DNA from: Thermodesulfobacteriota bacterium
GTDB lineage: Bacteria > Desulfobacterota > Desulfobacteria > Desulfobacterales > Desulfosudaceae
DNA: 64,000 nucleotides
Reading direction: 5' to 3'
Assembly (NCBI GenBank): GCA_040753795.1
Contig: JBFMDX010000001.1
Span: forward strand, 434,001 to 498,000
Shown one piece after another: positions 50,998 through 60,863 of the stretch. The position numbers and the translations under genes were made by a program. Numbering within the stretch: the stretch's first letter is position 1; each line of letters starts with the position of its first letter. The notes under the pieces are model-generated. The model had not been told where the DNA came from. It saw only the letters and a list, made by a program, of their open reading frames with translations, and did not search any database.

Positions 50998-52485
50998 ATG
51001 AATCCACGATCCTATACAGCCAGATGGCATCAAATCAAAGGAAAGACGCCGGATCCGGACGCGATTGAACACCTTTCCCGTCAGGTGGCCCTCTCTTTTA
51101 TGGATGCCTGCCTATATCGCGACCGGTATGAACAGTCCTGCATCGATCTGTTGTGCGAAATGGCCACGGCCTTTGACCCGGGCAGCGGCCTGAACGCCAG
51201 GGCCACGTCGGCCCTGTTCGATATCGTCGTCGAAGGCTTGTGCGATGAGTTCGAGGATATGCAGACGGAAATTTACGACCGGGTCATGTGCCAGATCGTC
51301 TCGTTCTGCCGGAAGACGGCCCGCGGGAAGAAACTGGACGAAACCCTGGACGGTTTCGGCCTGACTTCCCTGGAAAGCCTGCTCGGCCGGGCCGCCGGGC
51401 TGCGCAAATCTTTCCCCCTGAAGGAAGAAATAGCGGAACCGGAAAAAATAATGTTTCTTTCCCGGGTGACCTTTGGCGCGGATATCGCCATTACCAGCGT
51501 GCTGATGCAGCGGTTCGCGCAACTATTCCCCGGGGCGGAGCTGGTATTGCTCGGCAGCGCCAAGCTGAACGGAATCTTCGGCGGGCTGAAGAACCTGAGA
51601 ATCCGAGAGCTTTCCTATCCCCGGCGGGGCGGTCTGATCCAGCGGTTTTCAGCCTGGTTCTCGGCCCTGGCGGCCGTGGAGGAGGAGACCGGGGGCCTGG
51701 GCGGCCGGTTTTTGGTGATCGATCCGGATTCGCGGCTTTCCCAGCTGGGCATTCTGCCCGTGGCCGACGCCGGTAACTATTTTTTCTTCAACAGCCGGCA
51801 TAACGGCAACAGCACCCACCGCCAGTCCATGTCCGAACTGGCTAACGAGTGGGCCAACCGGGTTCTGCCGGAATCGGGTTTCTGTCATCCCGGGGTGTGG
51901 ATCGATGGGCCGTCGACAACTGCGGCCGGTGATATGCTGGGCCGCCTGCGGCGCACCGCCGGGCATATCGTCACCGTCAACCTCGGCGTGGGGGGGAATT
52001 CCCGGAAACGCCTGGATGACGATTTCGAATTCGATCTGCTGGCTTCCCTTCTTTCCGAAAAAGGCACCGCCGTTATTCTGGACTGCGGGGCGGAAGCCGA
52101 AGAAAAGGAACGCGCCGGCCGGCTTCTGACAGCGCTCGGGGAAAAGGGCTTTCCGACCGCCCACGCGGACATGAGCCGCCCGGCGGATTTGACGGAACCG
52201 GGAATCGTCAGCATTGTCTGCGGCATCGGGGAGATCGCGGCCCTGATTTCCGGCAGCGATGAATTCATCGGGTATGACTCCGCCTGCCAGCACATCGCGG
52301 CGGCCGCGGGAATCCCGTCCTGCACCGTGTTTGCCGGTTCCAATAACCCCCGCTTTGTCCGGCGGTGGCAGGCCAGGGGAAAAGCCGTCAGCCGCGTCAT
52401 TCATGTGGATAATCTGAGCCGGGATCGGATGTTCGACAATGCCGATATCATCGCCCGCATCCATGACGCCAGGAACCGGGCGTGA
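50998..52485 (+). CDS. GT9-like protein with long N-terminal helical domain
   Basis: The C-terminal half (residues about 180-480) resembles heptosyltransferase-type GT-B folds: IMFLSRVTFGADIAITSVLM, VTVNLGVGGNSRKRL and GYDSACQHIAAAAGIPSCTVFAG, close to the GT9 donor-site motif. The N-terminal 170 residues are all-helical and unrecognised. ATG 50998 is chosen. The next gene starts inside its stop codon (GTGA), so they are coupled. Confidence 0.75.
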   Translation: MNPRSYTARWHQIKGKTPDPDAIEHLSRQVALSFMDACLYRDRYEQSCIDLLCEMATAFDPGSGLNARATSALFDIVVEGLCDEFEDMQTEIYDRVMCQIVSFCRKTARGKKLDETLDGFGLTSLESLLGRAAGLRKSFPLKEEIAEPEKIMFLSRVTFGADIAITSVLMQRFAQLFPGAELVLLGSAKLNGIFGGLKNLRIRELSYPRRGGLIQRFSAWFSALAAVEEETGGLGGRFLVIDPDSRLSQLGILPVADAGNYFFFNSRHNGNSTHRQSMSELANEWANRVLPESGFCHPGVWIDGPSTTAAGDMLGRLRRTAGHIVTVNLGVGGNSRKRLDDDFEFDLLASLLSEKGTAVILDCGAEAEEKERAGRLLTALGEKGFPTAHADMSRPADLTEPGIVSIVCGIGEIAALISGSDEFIGYDSACQHIAAAAGIPSCTVFAGSNNPRFVRRWQARGKAVSRVIHVDNLSRDRMFDNADIIARIHDARNRA

Positions 52486-54014
52486 AGATACTTTTTATTT
52501 ACCCCAATGCCGGCTCCCAGCTGGGATTCAACTACGGCCTGGCCCACATGAGCGCCGTCCTCAAGCAGGCCGGCCACGAGGTCAAGCTCCTCCATCTGGC
52601 CGAGGAACTGGCACCGCTGCCGGATGAAGCCCAACTGCGGAACCTGGTCAGCGCATACGACCCCGGGATCATCGGTTTTTCCGTGGTGACCAATCAGTGG
52701 CACCTGGCCGAGCAGACCGCCGCCTGGATCCGAAAACAGATTTCCGTTCCCATGGTCTGCGGCGGTATTCACGCCACGGTGGCGCCGGAGCAGGTGCTGG
52801 GTTCGGGCCTGTTTGATTATGTCCTGGCCGGAGAGTGCGATACCGCTTTTCTCGAACTCGTCGACACCATCGCCAAGGGTGGTGACCCGTCCGGCATCCG
52901 CAACCTGGGTTTTTTAAAGGACGGCGCGGTTCACCTGAACCCGGTCCGTCCCTTTCCCGACCTGGCTTCCCTGCCCATGAAAGATTACACCATTTTCGAC
53001 TTCCAGAAGCTGATCGACGAAAAGAACGGCTGGGTCGGACTCATGGCCTCCCGGGGATGCCCCTTTCAGTGCACCTACTGCTTCAACCATATCATCGTCA
53101 AGAAGTACCGGGCCGACCTGGACTGCGGTTTTTCCAAACTAAACTACATCCGGCATTTTCCTGTCAGCGCCATGATCGCGGAAATCCGGTACCTGCTTGA
53201 ACATTACACCGGCATCAACATGTTCATTTTTGACGACGACCTGTTTACCTTTGACGCGGACTACCTGGCGGAATTCTGCGCGGAATACCGCAAGATTTGC
53301 CGGATTCCGTTTGTGGTCAACGCCCACGTTCACTTCTTCGACCCCAGGCGGGCAAGGTCACTGGCGGACGCCGGATGCCGGATCGTCAAGTTCGGCCTGG
53401 AGAGTGGAAGTCCGCGCGTGCGCAAAGAGATCATGCGCCGGCACACCAGCAACAAAGACATTGCCGCGGCCATTCAATACGCCAAAGACGAAGGGATGCA
53501 CACCTCCTGTTTTGTCATGATCGGGCTTCCCGGGGAAACAGCCGAAAATGTCATGGAGACGATCCGGCTGCTGGCCGAGGCTAAACCCGGCCGGTTCCGG
53601 TGGACCTTCTTCTACCCTTATCCCGGCACGGAAGCCTATGCCATCAGCGAACGGGGCGGTTACATCGATTTTGATAAAAAAGAAAGTCTGGTCAATTTCA
53701 CGGACGCCACCTGCCTTGATTTCGGCCCGGAGCAGAACCTGTTTCTGCAGAAGGTCGGCCGGGTCATGCCCTGGTTCGTCAACGCCTGGTCGGATCTGGA
53801 CTGCGCGGATGTTTACCGCCAAAAGGTCGACGAGTTGCTGGCGTTAGACGAAACTTCCTGGAAGGCGGTCGGAGACACGCTGACGGCTGAGGATAAACGC
53901 CTTTCGCAAGAGATGGTTCAATCAGGCAAGACCCATTACGCCATCAAGTATAACCGGTTCATGGGCGTCATCTCCGACTATTTTCTGGGAGAAGAAAAGC
54001 AGCCGAGACCATAA
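52482..54014 (+). CDS. B12-binding-type radical SAM enzyme
   Basis: A 510-residue protein with an N-terminal cobalamin-binding-like domain (residues about 1-140, ending near GGIHATVAPEQVL), the radical SAM cluster motif SRGCPFQCTYC (near residue 190), DDDLFTFDADYL and a FGLESGSPRVRKEI motif. This class performs methylations or rearrangements on unactivated carbons. A GTG start overlaps the previous stop. Linked to the GT9-like gene by context, so a glycan or lipid is a plausible substrate. Confidence 0.88.
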   Translation: MKILFIYPNAGSQLGFNYGLAHMSAVLKQAGHEVKLLHLAEELAPLPDEAQLRNLVSAYDPGIIGFSVVTNQWHLAEQTAAWIRKQISVPMVCGGIHATVAPEQVLGSGLFDYVLAGECDTAFLELVDTIAKGGDPSGIRNLGFLKDGAVHLNPVRPFPDLASLPMKDYTIFDFQKLIDEKNGWVGLMASRGCPFQCTYCFNHIIVKKYRADLDCGFSKLNYIRHFPVSAMIAEIRYLLEHYTGINMFIFDDDLFTFDADYLAEFCAEYRKICRIPFVVNAHVHFFDPRRARSLADAGCRIVKFGLESGSPRVRKEIMRRHTSNKDIAAAIQYAKDEGMHTSCFVMIGLPGETAENVMETIRLLAEAKPGRFRWTFFYPYPGTEAYAISERGGYIDFDKKESLVNFTDATCLDFGPEQNLFLQKVGRVMPWFVNAWSDLDCADVYRQKVDELLALDETSWKAVGDTLTAEDKRLSQEMVQSGKTHYAIKYNRFMGVISDYFLGEEKQPRP

Positions 54015-54042
54015 TCGCTTTTAGTCCTTGCCCCTCCGCCCA

Positions 54043-55176
54043 TCATTTGCCGATCATAAAACTCCACAGCACACCGGCGGCAATGGCCGAACCGATGACG
54101 CCGGAGGCGTTGCAGGCCATGGCATGCATCAGCAGATAATTGTGGGGATCCTCGTGCCGCCCGACCAGATGAACCTCGCGGGCTGATCCGGGCACGGCGG
54201 ATACCCCGGCCGCTCCGAGCAGAGGGTTGATTTTTTCCTTCATGAACAGGTTCATGATCTTGGCGAACAGGACCCCGGAAGCCGTGGCCACGGAAAAGGC
54301 CACCGCGCCCAGGAGAAAAATGCCGATGGATTTCGGCGTCAGGAAGACATCTCCCTGGGTGCTGGCGCCCACCGTCATGCCCAGGAAGATGGTGGCGGCG
54401 TCCATGATGACCGTCCGGGCGCTCTGGGCCAGGCGCTCCGCCTGACCGCATTCCTTGAGAAAATTGCCGAAAAAGAAGGGACCCAGCAGGGGGATGGAGG
54501 CCGGCGCCAGAAAACAGCAGAGCATGATGGCGATGACGGGAAAAATCATGCGCTCGTTTCTGGATACGTCCCGCAACTCGGGCATACGGATGAGTCGCTC
54601 CTTGCGGGACGTGAGCAGCCGCATGATGGGCGGCTGAATGACCGGTATCAGGGCCATGTAGGAATAGCCGGCGATGGCGATGGGCCCGATCAGGTGCGGG
54701 GCCAGCTTGGCCGTCAGGAAGATGGAGGTGGGGCCGTCGGCGCCGCCGATGATGCCGATGGAGGCGGCTTCCTGCGGGGTAAATCCGAGGCCGAGGGCCG
54801 CCAGCATCGTAAAGAAAACGCCCACCTGGGCGGCCGCGCCCAGCATCATCAACTTCGGCTGGGACAGCATGGAGGAAAAGTCGGTCATGGCGCCCAGGCC
54901 AAGAAAAATAATGGAGGGATAAATACCCGACGTAACCCCGAAATAGAGGTAGTGCAGGACACTGTTGTTCTCATAGATGCCGATCCCGAATCCCTTGAAA
55001 AAAGGGATATTGCCGATCACCACACCCAGTCCGATCGGAATCAGCAGCAGCGGTTCGTATCCTTTTACCGCCCCCAGATAAATAAAAAAGCAGGAGACCA
55101 CCAGCATGATCAGGTGGCGGTAATCGGCCAGCGCGAAACCGGTGTTGCTCAAAAAATTCAGTGCCAGATCAAGCAT
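54043..55176 (-). CDS. Sodium-translocating decarboxylase beta subunit (OadB/GcdB type)
   Basis: The 377-residue protein has about ten membrane helices and the family motifs GLGAMTDFSSML, IGIIGGADGPTSIFLTAKLAP (the sodium-site region) and NASGVIGSAIAAGV near the end. The beta subunit couples decarboxylation of a carboxybiotin intermediate to sodium export. No alpha or biotin subunit is in the window. The gamma-like gene lies 41 bp upstream on the same strand. Confidence 0.94.
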   Translation of the reverse strand: MLDLALNFLSNTGFALADYRHLIMLVVSCFFIYLGAVKGYEPLLLIPIGLGVVIGNIPFFKGFGIGIYENNSVLHYLYFGVTSGIYPSIIFLGLGAMTDFSSMLSQPKLMMLGAAAQVGVFFTMLAALGLGFTPQEAASIGIIGGADGPTSIFLTAKLAPHLIGPIAIAGYSYMALIPVIQPPIMRLLTSRKERLIRMPELRDVSRNERMIFPVIAIMLCCFLAPASIPLLGPFFFGNFLKECGQAERLAQSARTVIMDAATIFLGMTVGASTQGDVFLTPKSIGIFLLGAVAFSVATASGVLFAKIMNLFMKEKINPLLGAAGVSAVPGSAREVHLVGRHEDPHNYLLMHAMACNASGVIGSAIAAGVLWSFMIGK

Positions 55177-55217
55177 CTATTATATTTTCCCTTCCAGTTG
55201 AAAACAGCCGGGCGGAT

Positions 55218-55682
55218 CTACCGTCGCCATCTGAACAGGCCGTTGCCTTCAGAAACAAGCATGCCGGACTCCCGCAAGGCCTTGATGGTCAGATGGGGAT
55301 GGGGCAGACCGTTTTCCTCGGCAGCCCTGTAAACCTCGGAGAGCTGAAAAACGTCTCCCAGGGGATCGGTCAGTGATTTGTAAACGGTCGCCAGATCATT
55401 GATACCCGCTGCCAGAAGATTGTCCGGCTGCGATTTGACGGTCTGTTTTTTCCGCGGCTGAACCGGCGCTTTTTTGAGCAGACTGCCGATCTTTTCCAGC
55501 AGAGCGACCAGCCTGGGCACCCGGGAAACGATCAGCGATAGAATTGCCAGGCCGGCTATATCGATGGAAATCCCCAGGGCTGCGAAGGCCCAACCGTTGC
55601 TATTGGAAATATTCTGAAAACTGAACAGATCGAACACTCCGCCCTCCACTTCAGTAAGTAACGTCAAATAGAATAGATTCAT
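55218..55682 (-). CDS. OadG-like small membrane subunit with winged-helix-like tail
   Basis: The 154-residue protein starts with one membrane helix (WAFAALGISIDIAGLAILSLIVS), then a basic linker (KKAPVQPRKKQTV), consistent with a decarboxylase gamma chain. Residues about 90-154 (SLTDPLGDVFQLSEVYRAAEE, then LTIKALRESGMLV) look like a small winged-helix module, which ordinary OadG lacks. It precedes the beta subunit gene. Confidence 0.7.
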   Translation of the reverse strand: MNLFYLTLLTEVEGGVFDLFSFQNISNSNGWAFAALGISIDIAGLAILSLIVSRVPRLVALLEKIGSLLKKAPVQPRKKQTVKSQPDNLLAAGINDLATVYKSLTDPLGDVFQLSEVYRAAEENGLPHPHLTIKALRESGMLVSEGNGLFRWRR

Positions 55683-55761
55683 AATTATATTTTTCAGGTT
55701 ATGTCAATAAAAACTTTAGAAAATGAATTCGTGTTTTAACATCCAACGGCGCCTGAAGTGT

Positions 55762-55790
55762 TTGACATGCCGTCCGGCCTCGGCTAAATT
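55762..55790 (+). promoter_or_regulatory. Sigma70-type promoter for the radical SAM operon
   Basis: TTGACA (55762-55767), 17 bp, TAAATT (55785-55790), 74 bp before the first gene of the operon. Confidence 0.7.
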
Positions 55791-55864
55791 TAATAAAATA
55801 TGGCAACCAAAATGAATCGCGTGATTTTTCACCCGCCTTCGATACGGAAAGAACATAACCGCTG

Positions 55865-57346
55865 ATGAGACTGGCCCTGGTCTTTAATCCATTCAAATAC
55901 AAAGTGCACGAAGAGAATCTCCGTATTGTGCAGAAGTATTTCGGCCTTTTCCCGCCGCTGAGTATTTCCTGGGTGGCGGCCATCGCCCGGCGAGCCGGCC
56001 ACGAAGTGACCATCATCGACGCCAGAACGTTGAAACTTTCCAAAGAAGAAGTGGCTGCCCGGCTGGAGGCGTTCGCGCCGGACATCATGGGCTTTATGAT
56101 GACCACCTACATGTTCCAGGACACCCTGGAATGGATTCGCTATTTTAAGAAAAGGTTTGATATCCCTGTGCTCATCGGTGGTTATAATTTACGGGTTTAT
56201 CCGGAAGCGTCCCTGAGCCACCCGGAAATCGACTATGGCGTGATCGAACACGCCCTGGAAACGGTGCCTCTTCTTTTCGCGGCACTGGAAGGACGAGGAA
56301 GCTTGGAGGACGTGCCGGGACTGGTCTATAAAAAGGACGGGGCCATTGTCAAGAATCCGCCCCGGCCGGTCATGTTTGAGGACTTTCCCAGTCCCGCCCG
56401 GGATCTGCTGCCCAATGATCTGTATGCGGAGTTCCCCACCGAGAGAAAGAATTTCACGGTCATGGTGACCAGCCTGGGGTGCCCCTATGGATGCAGCTTC
56501 TGCGAGGCCGGAAGAACGCCCTATAATCCGAGAAGCCCCATGACCGTGGTTGACGAAATGCAGGAGTGTTATGACCGGTACGGCATCCGGGAAATCGATA
56601 TCTTCGATTATTCTTTTACGGCCGACAGAAAACGGACCATCGCCATCTGCCGGGAGATGAGAAGCCGGAAGCTGGACCTTCTCTGGGCCTGCCGGTCGCG
56701 GATTGACATCGACCGGGAACTGCTGGAAGAGATGAGGCTGGCCGGGTGCGGCCGGATATACTACGGTATTGAATCCGGCTGCCAGGAGATCCTGGACCGG
56801 GTCAACAAGGGGATCACCCTGGATCAGGTCCGGGAAACGGTGCGACATACCCGGAAGCTGGGAATGAAGGCCCTGGGATTTTTCCTGATCGGCGCTCCCG
56901 GGGAGACGGAACGGACCGTGAAACAGACCGTCAGGTTCGCCCGGTCCCTTGACCTGGAATATGTCCAGTTTTCCAAGTGTCTGGCCAAGCCCCTGACACC
57001 GCTGTGGGAGCAGATGAAGCAGGAGACCGGGCGGGACTACTGGGAGGACTGGGTGCGCGGATTGGAGCAGGATCGCCCTCTGCCGCGACCCTGGACGGAA
57101 TTGACCGAAGCCCAGGTGGACCGCCTGTCCAAATGGGCGTATGTGAACTATCATTCCCGGTTCCGGTTCCTGGTCCGGTCCACGCTGCAGGTCAGATCGT
57201 TTTCGGAGTTCAAGAGAAAGCTCCTGGGGTTTCTGGAGATGGTGTTCAGCCAGGAGGACGTTTCCAGGGGGGATGACGCCTTTGTCGCCTACAACGAGAA
57301 TTCCCGGCGGCTGGATTTTTACAAGAAAATCGCAAAATACAAATAA
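55865..57346 (+). CDS. B12-binding-type radical SAM enzyme
   Basis: The 493-residue protein has the N-terminal cobalamin-binding-like domain, a radical SAM motif SLGCPYGCSFC (near residue 205) and a YYGIESGCQEILDRV region. The N-terminal domain lacks an obvious DxHxxG, as often in this class. First gene of a run with 9-44 bp gaps. Confidence 0.88.
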   Translation: MRLALVFNPFKYKVHEENLRIVQKYFGLFPPLSISWVAAIARRAGHEVTIIDARTLKLSKEEVAARLEAFAPDIMGFMMTTYMFQDTLEWIRYFKKRFDIPVLIGGYNLRVYPEASLSHPEIDYGVIEHALETVPLLFAALEGRGSLEDVPGLVYKKDGAIVKNPPRPVMFEDFPSPARDLLPNDLYAEFPTERKNFTVMVTSLGCPYGCSFCEAGRTPYNPRSPMTVVDEMQECYDRYGIREIDIFDYSFTADRKRTIAICREMRSRKLDLLWACRSRIDIDRELLEEMRLAGCGRIYYGIESGCQEILDRVNKGITLDQVRETVRHTRKLGMKALGFFLIGAPGETERTVKQTVRFARSLDLEYVQFSKCLAKPLTPLWEQMKQETGRDYWEDWVRGLEQDRPLPRPWTELTEAQVDRLSKWAYVNYHSRFRFLVRSTLQVRSFSEFKRKLLGFLEMVFSQEDVSRGDDAFVAYNENSRRLDFYKKIAKYK

Positions 57347-57355
57347 AGCGGATCC

Positions 57356-58882
57356 ATGCGAATCACTTTTGTCCACCTGGGCCGGGAACACCTCGGCCTT
57401 GAATACCTTTCCAGCATCGTCAGGCGGGAGGGGCATCAGGTGTCCCTGGCATACGATCCGGGTCTGTTCGGCCCGGAGGACAATGTGTTCTGTGTTCCCG
57501 CGTTGGAACGACTGTTTGACCAGCGGCGGCAGGTGCTTGCCGCCATCCGGGAGTCATCCCCGGATCTGATCGCTTTTACCGTTTATACCGGCACCTACCA
57601 GTGGGCCCGGGGCATAGCCGCGGAAATCAGGCGATCGCTGAAAGTGCCCATTGTTTTCGGCGGTATTCACGCCACCCTGGTTCCGGAAGTCATTATCGCC
57701 GACAGGAATGTCGATTTCGTCATTCAGGGTGAGGCGTTTGCGGCTTTCCCGGACCTGGTCGCGGTCCTGGCTTCCGGCCGGGGCCGCCTGGATGACGTGA
57801 GCAACCTCTGGTTCAAGCGCAATGGGGTTGTCATGAACAACCCGCTGGCACCGCCCCTGGCGGACCTGGATTCCCTGCCCTTTCCCGACAAGACGCTGTT
57901 TGAAAACGACGTCAATTATGTCGACGATTACGTGATCATCACCAGCCTGGGTTGCGTTTTTAATTGCAGCTACTGCTGCGAAAGCACCCTGAACCGGTTG
58001 TACCGGCATCAATATTATCGCCGCAGGAGCGTGGCCTCCGTCATGGCGGAACTGACCGTTATGAAGGCGCGGTACCGCTTTAAAGAGGTCATGTTCAATG
58101 ACGCTCTTTTTTTTACCGACCGGGAGTGGCTGCGGCAGTTGATGGCCGCATACCGGGAAAAGATCAGCGTGCCATTCCGGTGCTTCGGCAAGGTGTCTCA
58201 TCTTGATGACGACATCTGCCGCATGCTGGCCGATGGCGGGTGCTACTGCATTGAATTCGGGATGCAGACCTGGAATGAAGACCTCAAAAGAAGTGTGCTG
58301 CACCGCAACGAGACCAATGCCATGGCCCTGGAGGCGTTCGGCCGCTGCGACCGCTTCGGGCTGCGCTATGACATCGACCATATTTTCGGGCTGCCGGGGG
58401 AAACGGTCCGGGATCACGTGGACGGGCTGCGCTATTATAGCCGACTCAAACGGCTCAACCGGATCAAGTGCCACAACCTGACCTGCTTCCCGAACACCAC
58501 CATGGCGCGGTATGCCCGTGAGCATAACGTGCTGGGCGCGGAGGATGAAGACAAACTGAAAAAAGGGGAGATCTCGGATTTCTTCCACGGCGACGCCATC
58601 CGCGACGGACGGCTGAAAAAGGCCAAGGACCTTTTTTCAAAATGTTATAAACTGCTGCCGATCATACCGGATATTATCGTGCGGCGGCTGATCCGGTCAG
58701 GTGACCTCCGGGTGTTTGATCTTATCCCCAAACCGATTGTTATCATCGGGCAGCTGCTGGTGGCCGTTAAAGGCCGGGATTACCGCTATCTCGTTTATCT
58801 CAAATATTACCCGCTTAGAATAAAACGATCCTTCCGGAGAAAATGGAGCGGAAACCGGAAAGTGGCAAAAAGTGACGGTTGA
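57356..58882 (+). CDS. B12-binding-type radical SAM enzyme
   Basis: 508 residues; cobalamin-binding-like domain ending near VFGGIHATLVPEV, radical SAM motif SLGCVFNCSYC (near residue 200), EFGMQTWNEDLKR and FGLPGETVRDHVDG. The C-terminal 60 residues are basic and hydrophobic and could contact the membrane. Nine bp after the previous gene. Confidence 0.88.
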   Translation: MRITFVHLGREHLGLEYLSSIVRREGHQVSLAYDPGLFGPEDNVFCVPALERLFDQRRQVLAAIRESSPDLIAFTVYTGTYQWARGIAAEIRRSLKVPIVFGGIHATLVPEVIIADRNVDFVIQGEAFAAFPDLVAVLASGRGRLDDVSNLWFKRNGVVMNNPLAPPLADLDSLPFPDKTLFENDVNYVDDYVIITSLGCVFNCSYCCESTLNRLYRHQYYRRRSVASVMAELTVMKARYRFKEVMFNDALFFTDREWLRQLMAAYREKISVPFRCFGKVSHLDDDICRMLADGGCYCIEFGMQTWNEDLKRSVLHRNETNAMALEAFGRCDRFGLRYDIDHIFGLPGETVRDHVDGLRYYSRLKRLNRIKCHNLTCFPNTTMARYAREHNVLGAEDEDKLKKGEISDFFHGDAIRDGRLKKAKDLFSKCYKLLPIIPDIIVRRLIRSGDLRVFDLIPKPIVIIGQLLVAVKGRDYRYLVYLKYYPLRIKRSFRRKWSGNRKVAKSDG

Positions 58883-58915
58883 AAAGGGGAAGGCCGGTCT
58901 CTGGTTGAAACGCAT

Positions 58916-59902
58916 ATGAAACGGAACAAGATGATTCAGGCCGCCGCTGCCGTCGCGCAGGCGAAACTGCTGAAACGGAACCGGCCACTGGTTGTCGGCT
59001 GGGCTATTACCCATCAGTGCAACCGGAAATGTGCTTATTGCGCCATCTGGCAGCGGCCGCGGCAGGACCTGCCGACGGCCACGGTCTTCAGAATTGTGGA
59101 CGAACTGGCCGCTTCGGGGACTTTGCGGATATCCTTTACCGGCGGGGAGCCGCTGCTCAGAGAGGACATGGGAGATATCATCCGTTACGTTCGGGAAAAG
59201 GGGATAGAAACGCGTTTGAATTCGAACGGATCCCTGGTGAAGGAAAAAATCGACAATCTGCGCGGTCTGGATATGCTGCTCCTGAGTTTGGAGGGCCCGG
59301 AAGCGATTCATGACGCCATCCGCGGGCCGGGATCCTTTCAGGAGGTGCGGGAGGCCATGCGGGCGGCCAGGGGTCAGGGAGTACCGGTCGGATTGGCCAC
59401 GGTACTGGCTTCCACCAACCTTGACGCCGTGGAATTCGTTCTGGATGGGGCCCGGGACGCTGGCTGCCGGGTCATGTTTCAACCGGCAACTCGACTGCGG
59501 CTGGGTGGTCGGGCGCCCAATGAGCTGGCGCCCCCGGTCGGTCCCTACCGTGAAGTGATTACCGGGCTGATCGCCCGGAAAAATGCCGGAGACCCTGCCA
59601 TCGCCAACTCCCTGACCGGTCTCCGGCACCTGATCCGCTGGCCCGATCCGGTCCGGATGGCCTGCGCCAGCGGCCGGATCTCCTGCCGGATCGAGCCGGA
59701 CGGACAGGTCCTGCATTGCAGCCGGGGCGCCGCAGGAGCCACCCCCGGAAATTGCGCCGAGGCCTCTTTCCGGGAGGCGTTTGAGCGACTCGGGCCGATG
59801 GCTTGCGACGACTGCTGGTGCGCCGGGCGGGTGGAACTCAACCTGGCGTTCTCGTTCAGTGTGCCGACGATTTTGAACCAACTCAAAACCCTGGTGAGGT
59901 AA
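58916..59902 (+). CDS. Radical SAM enzyme with SPASM-like cysteine tail
   Basis: The 328-residue protein has the radical SAM motif THQCNRKCAYC (near residue 40), SFTGGEPLLRED, and LLSLEGPEAIHD. The C-terminal part has a cysteine-rich region (CASGRISCRI, HCSRG, CDDCWC) like SPASM/twitch auxiliary clusters. It lacks a B12 domain. Many such enzymes modify peptides, but context here is glycan/lipid. Confidence 0.87.
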   Translation: MKRNKMIQAAAAVAQAKLLKRNRPLVVGWAITHQCNRKCAYCAIWQRPRQDLPTATVFRIVDELAASGTLRISFTGGEPLLREDMGDIIRYVREKGIETRLNSNGSLVKEKIDNLRGLDMLLLSLEGPEAIHDAIRGPGSFQEVREAMRAARGQGVPVGLATVLASTNLDAVEFVLDGARDAGCRVMFQPATRLRLGGRAPNELAPPVGPYREVITGLIARKNAGDPAIANSLTGLRHLIRWPDPVRMACASGRISCRIEPDGQVLHCSRGAAGATPGNCAEASFREAFERLGPMACDDCWCAGRVELNLAFSFSVPTILNQLKTLVR

Positions 59903-60850
59903 TTGCCCAGTCTGCTGACCAGAAGATTACGCGTATTCGTTCCACTGGCCGTTTCGGCGTTGATCCTTTATCTGCTTTTGGTAAAGATCGATACCGGCAG
60001 GATCGTGGAATCACTGAGGACCTGCGATATCCGGCTGGTGGGGCTGGCCGCGGTGATTTCTCTTGGCATCAATGTCCTTTTCGGCGCTGAAAAATGGCGG
60101 CGGATCCTGTCCGCGTTGGGATGCGACCTTCCATACCGGGAGGTGCTCGCGATCCGGACCGGCTGCATCCCCTTTAAAATCCTGCTGCCTTTCAAGTCGT
60201 CCGAACTCCTCAAGGCCTACTATCTGGACCGGAGCAGAAAACTTTCTTTCACCCGCGCGACCAGTTCACTGATCCTGGATAAGGCCATGAACCTGCTGGT
60301 GCTGATTCCGCTGGCGATCATCGGGCTGTCCGTCGTTGACATCCCCTTTATCAAGGCGGCCCTGCTGTTGATCCTGTCGCTGATTTTACTGGCGGTTTAT
60401 TCCGACCGGTTCCGCCAGGGGCTGGCCGTCGTCGTCGCCGGAATCGTTCCCCGCCTGCATGGAACCGTCAACGGCCTGTTGAGCGGTTTCGCGGAGGTCC
60501 GGGGATCGGAAAAGACGATCCTGATCGTTTATTCCCTTGTTTATCAGCTGTCTGAATTCGTGAATACATTCATCCTGCTCAAGGCCGTGGGTGTGGCGGC
60601 CCCGTTCGCCTATCTCATGGTCATCGTCCCGGTGATAATGATAATTAACAATTTGCCGATTACGGCGCTGGGACTGGGGACGCGGGAGATGGCCATCGTC
60701 TATTTCCTCAAGGATTTCGGCCCCTCCGCCTCGCTTTTCAGCGGCGGTATATTGATTTCACTGGTTGAGTACGTGCTGCCGGTACTTGTCGGGATTTTGT
60801 TCATACGGTCCTTTCAGCGTTATGCTATGATAAAAAAACAAGCCAGTTGA
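59903..60850 (+). CDS. UPF0104/AglD-like membrane protein (lysylphosphatidylglycerol-synthase TM type)
   Basis: The 315-residue protein has about eight membrane helices with ALGLGTREMAIVYFL and GINVLFGAEKWRRIL, characteristic of the UPF0104/LPG_synthase_TM family, whose members work with lipid or glycan carriers, perhaps as flippases. It starts at TTG 59903 immediately after the previous stop, with GGTGAGG before it. Confidence 0.85.
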   Translation: MPSLLTRRLRVFVPLAVSALILYLLLVKIDTGRIVESLRTCDIRLVGLAAVISLGINVLFGAEKWRRILSALGCDLPYREVLAIRTGCIPFKILLPFKSSELLKAYYLDRSRKLSFTRATSSLILDKAMNLLVLIPLAIIGLSVVDIPFIKAALLLILSLILLAVYSDRFRQGLAVVVAGIVPRLHGTVNGLLSGFAEVRGSEKTILIVYSLVYQLSEFVNTFILLKAVGVAAPFAYLMVIVPVIMIINNLPITALGLGTREMAIVYFLKDFGPSASLFSGGILISLVEYVLPVLVGILFIRSFQRYAMIKKQAS

Positions 60851-60863
60851 CGCTAATGCCAAG

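Noticed and set aside
56189-59881. Long minus-strand frames (56189-57436, 57554-58588, 58697-59881) under the radical SAM genes
   Set aside because: The plus strand has radical SAM motifs throughout and tight operon spacing; the antisense frames have no recognisable features.
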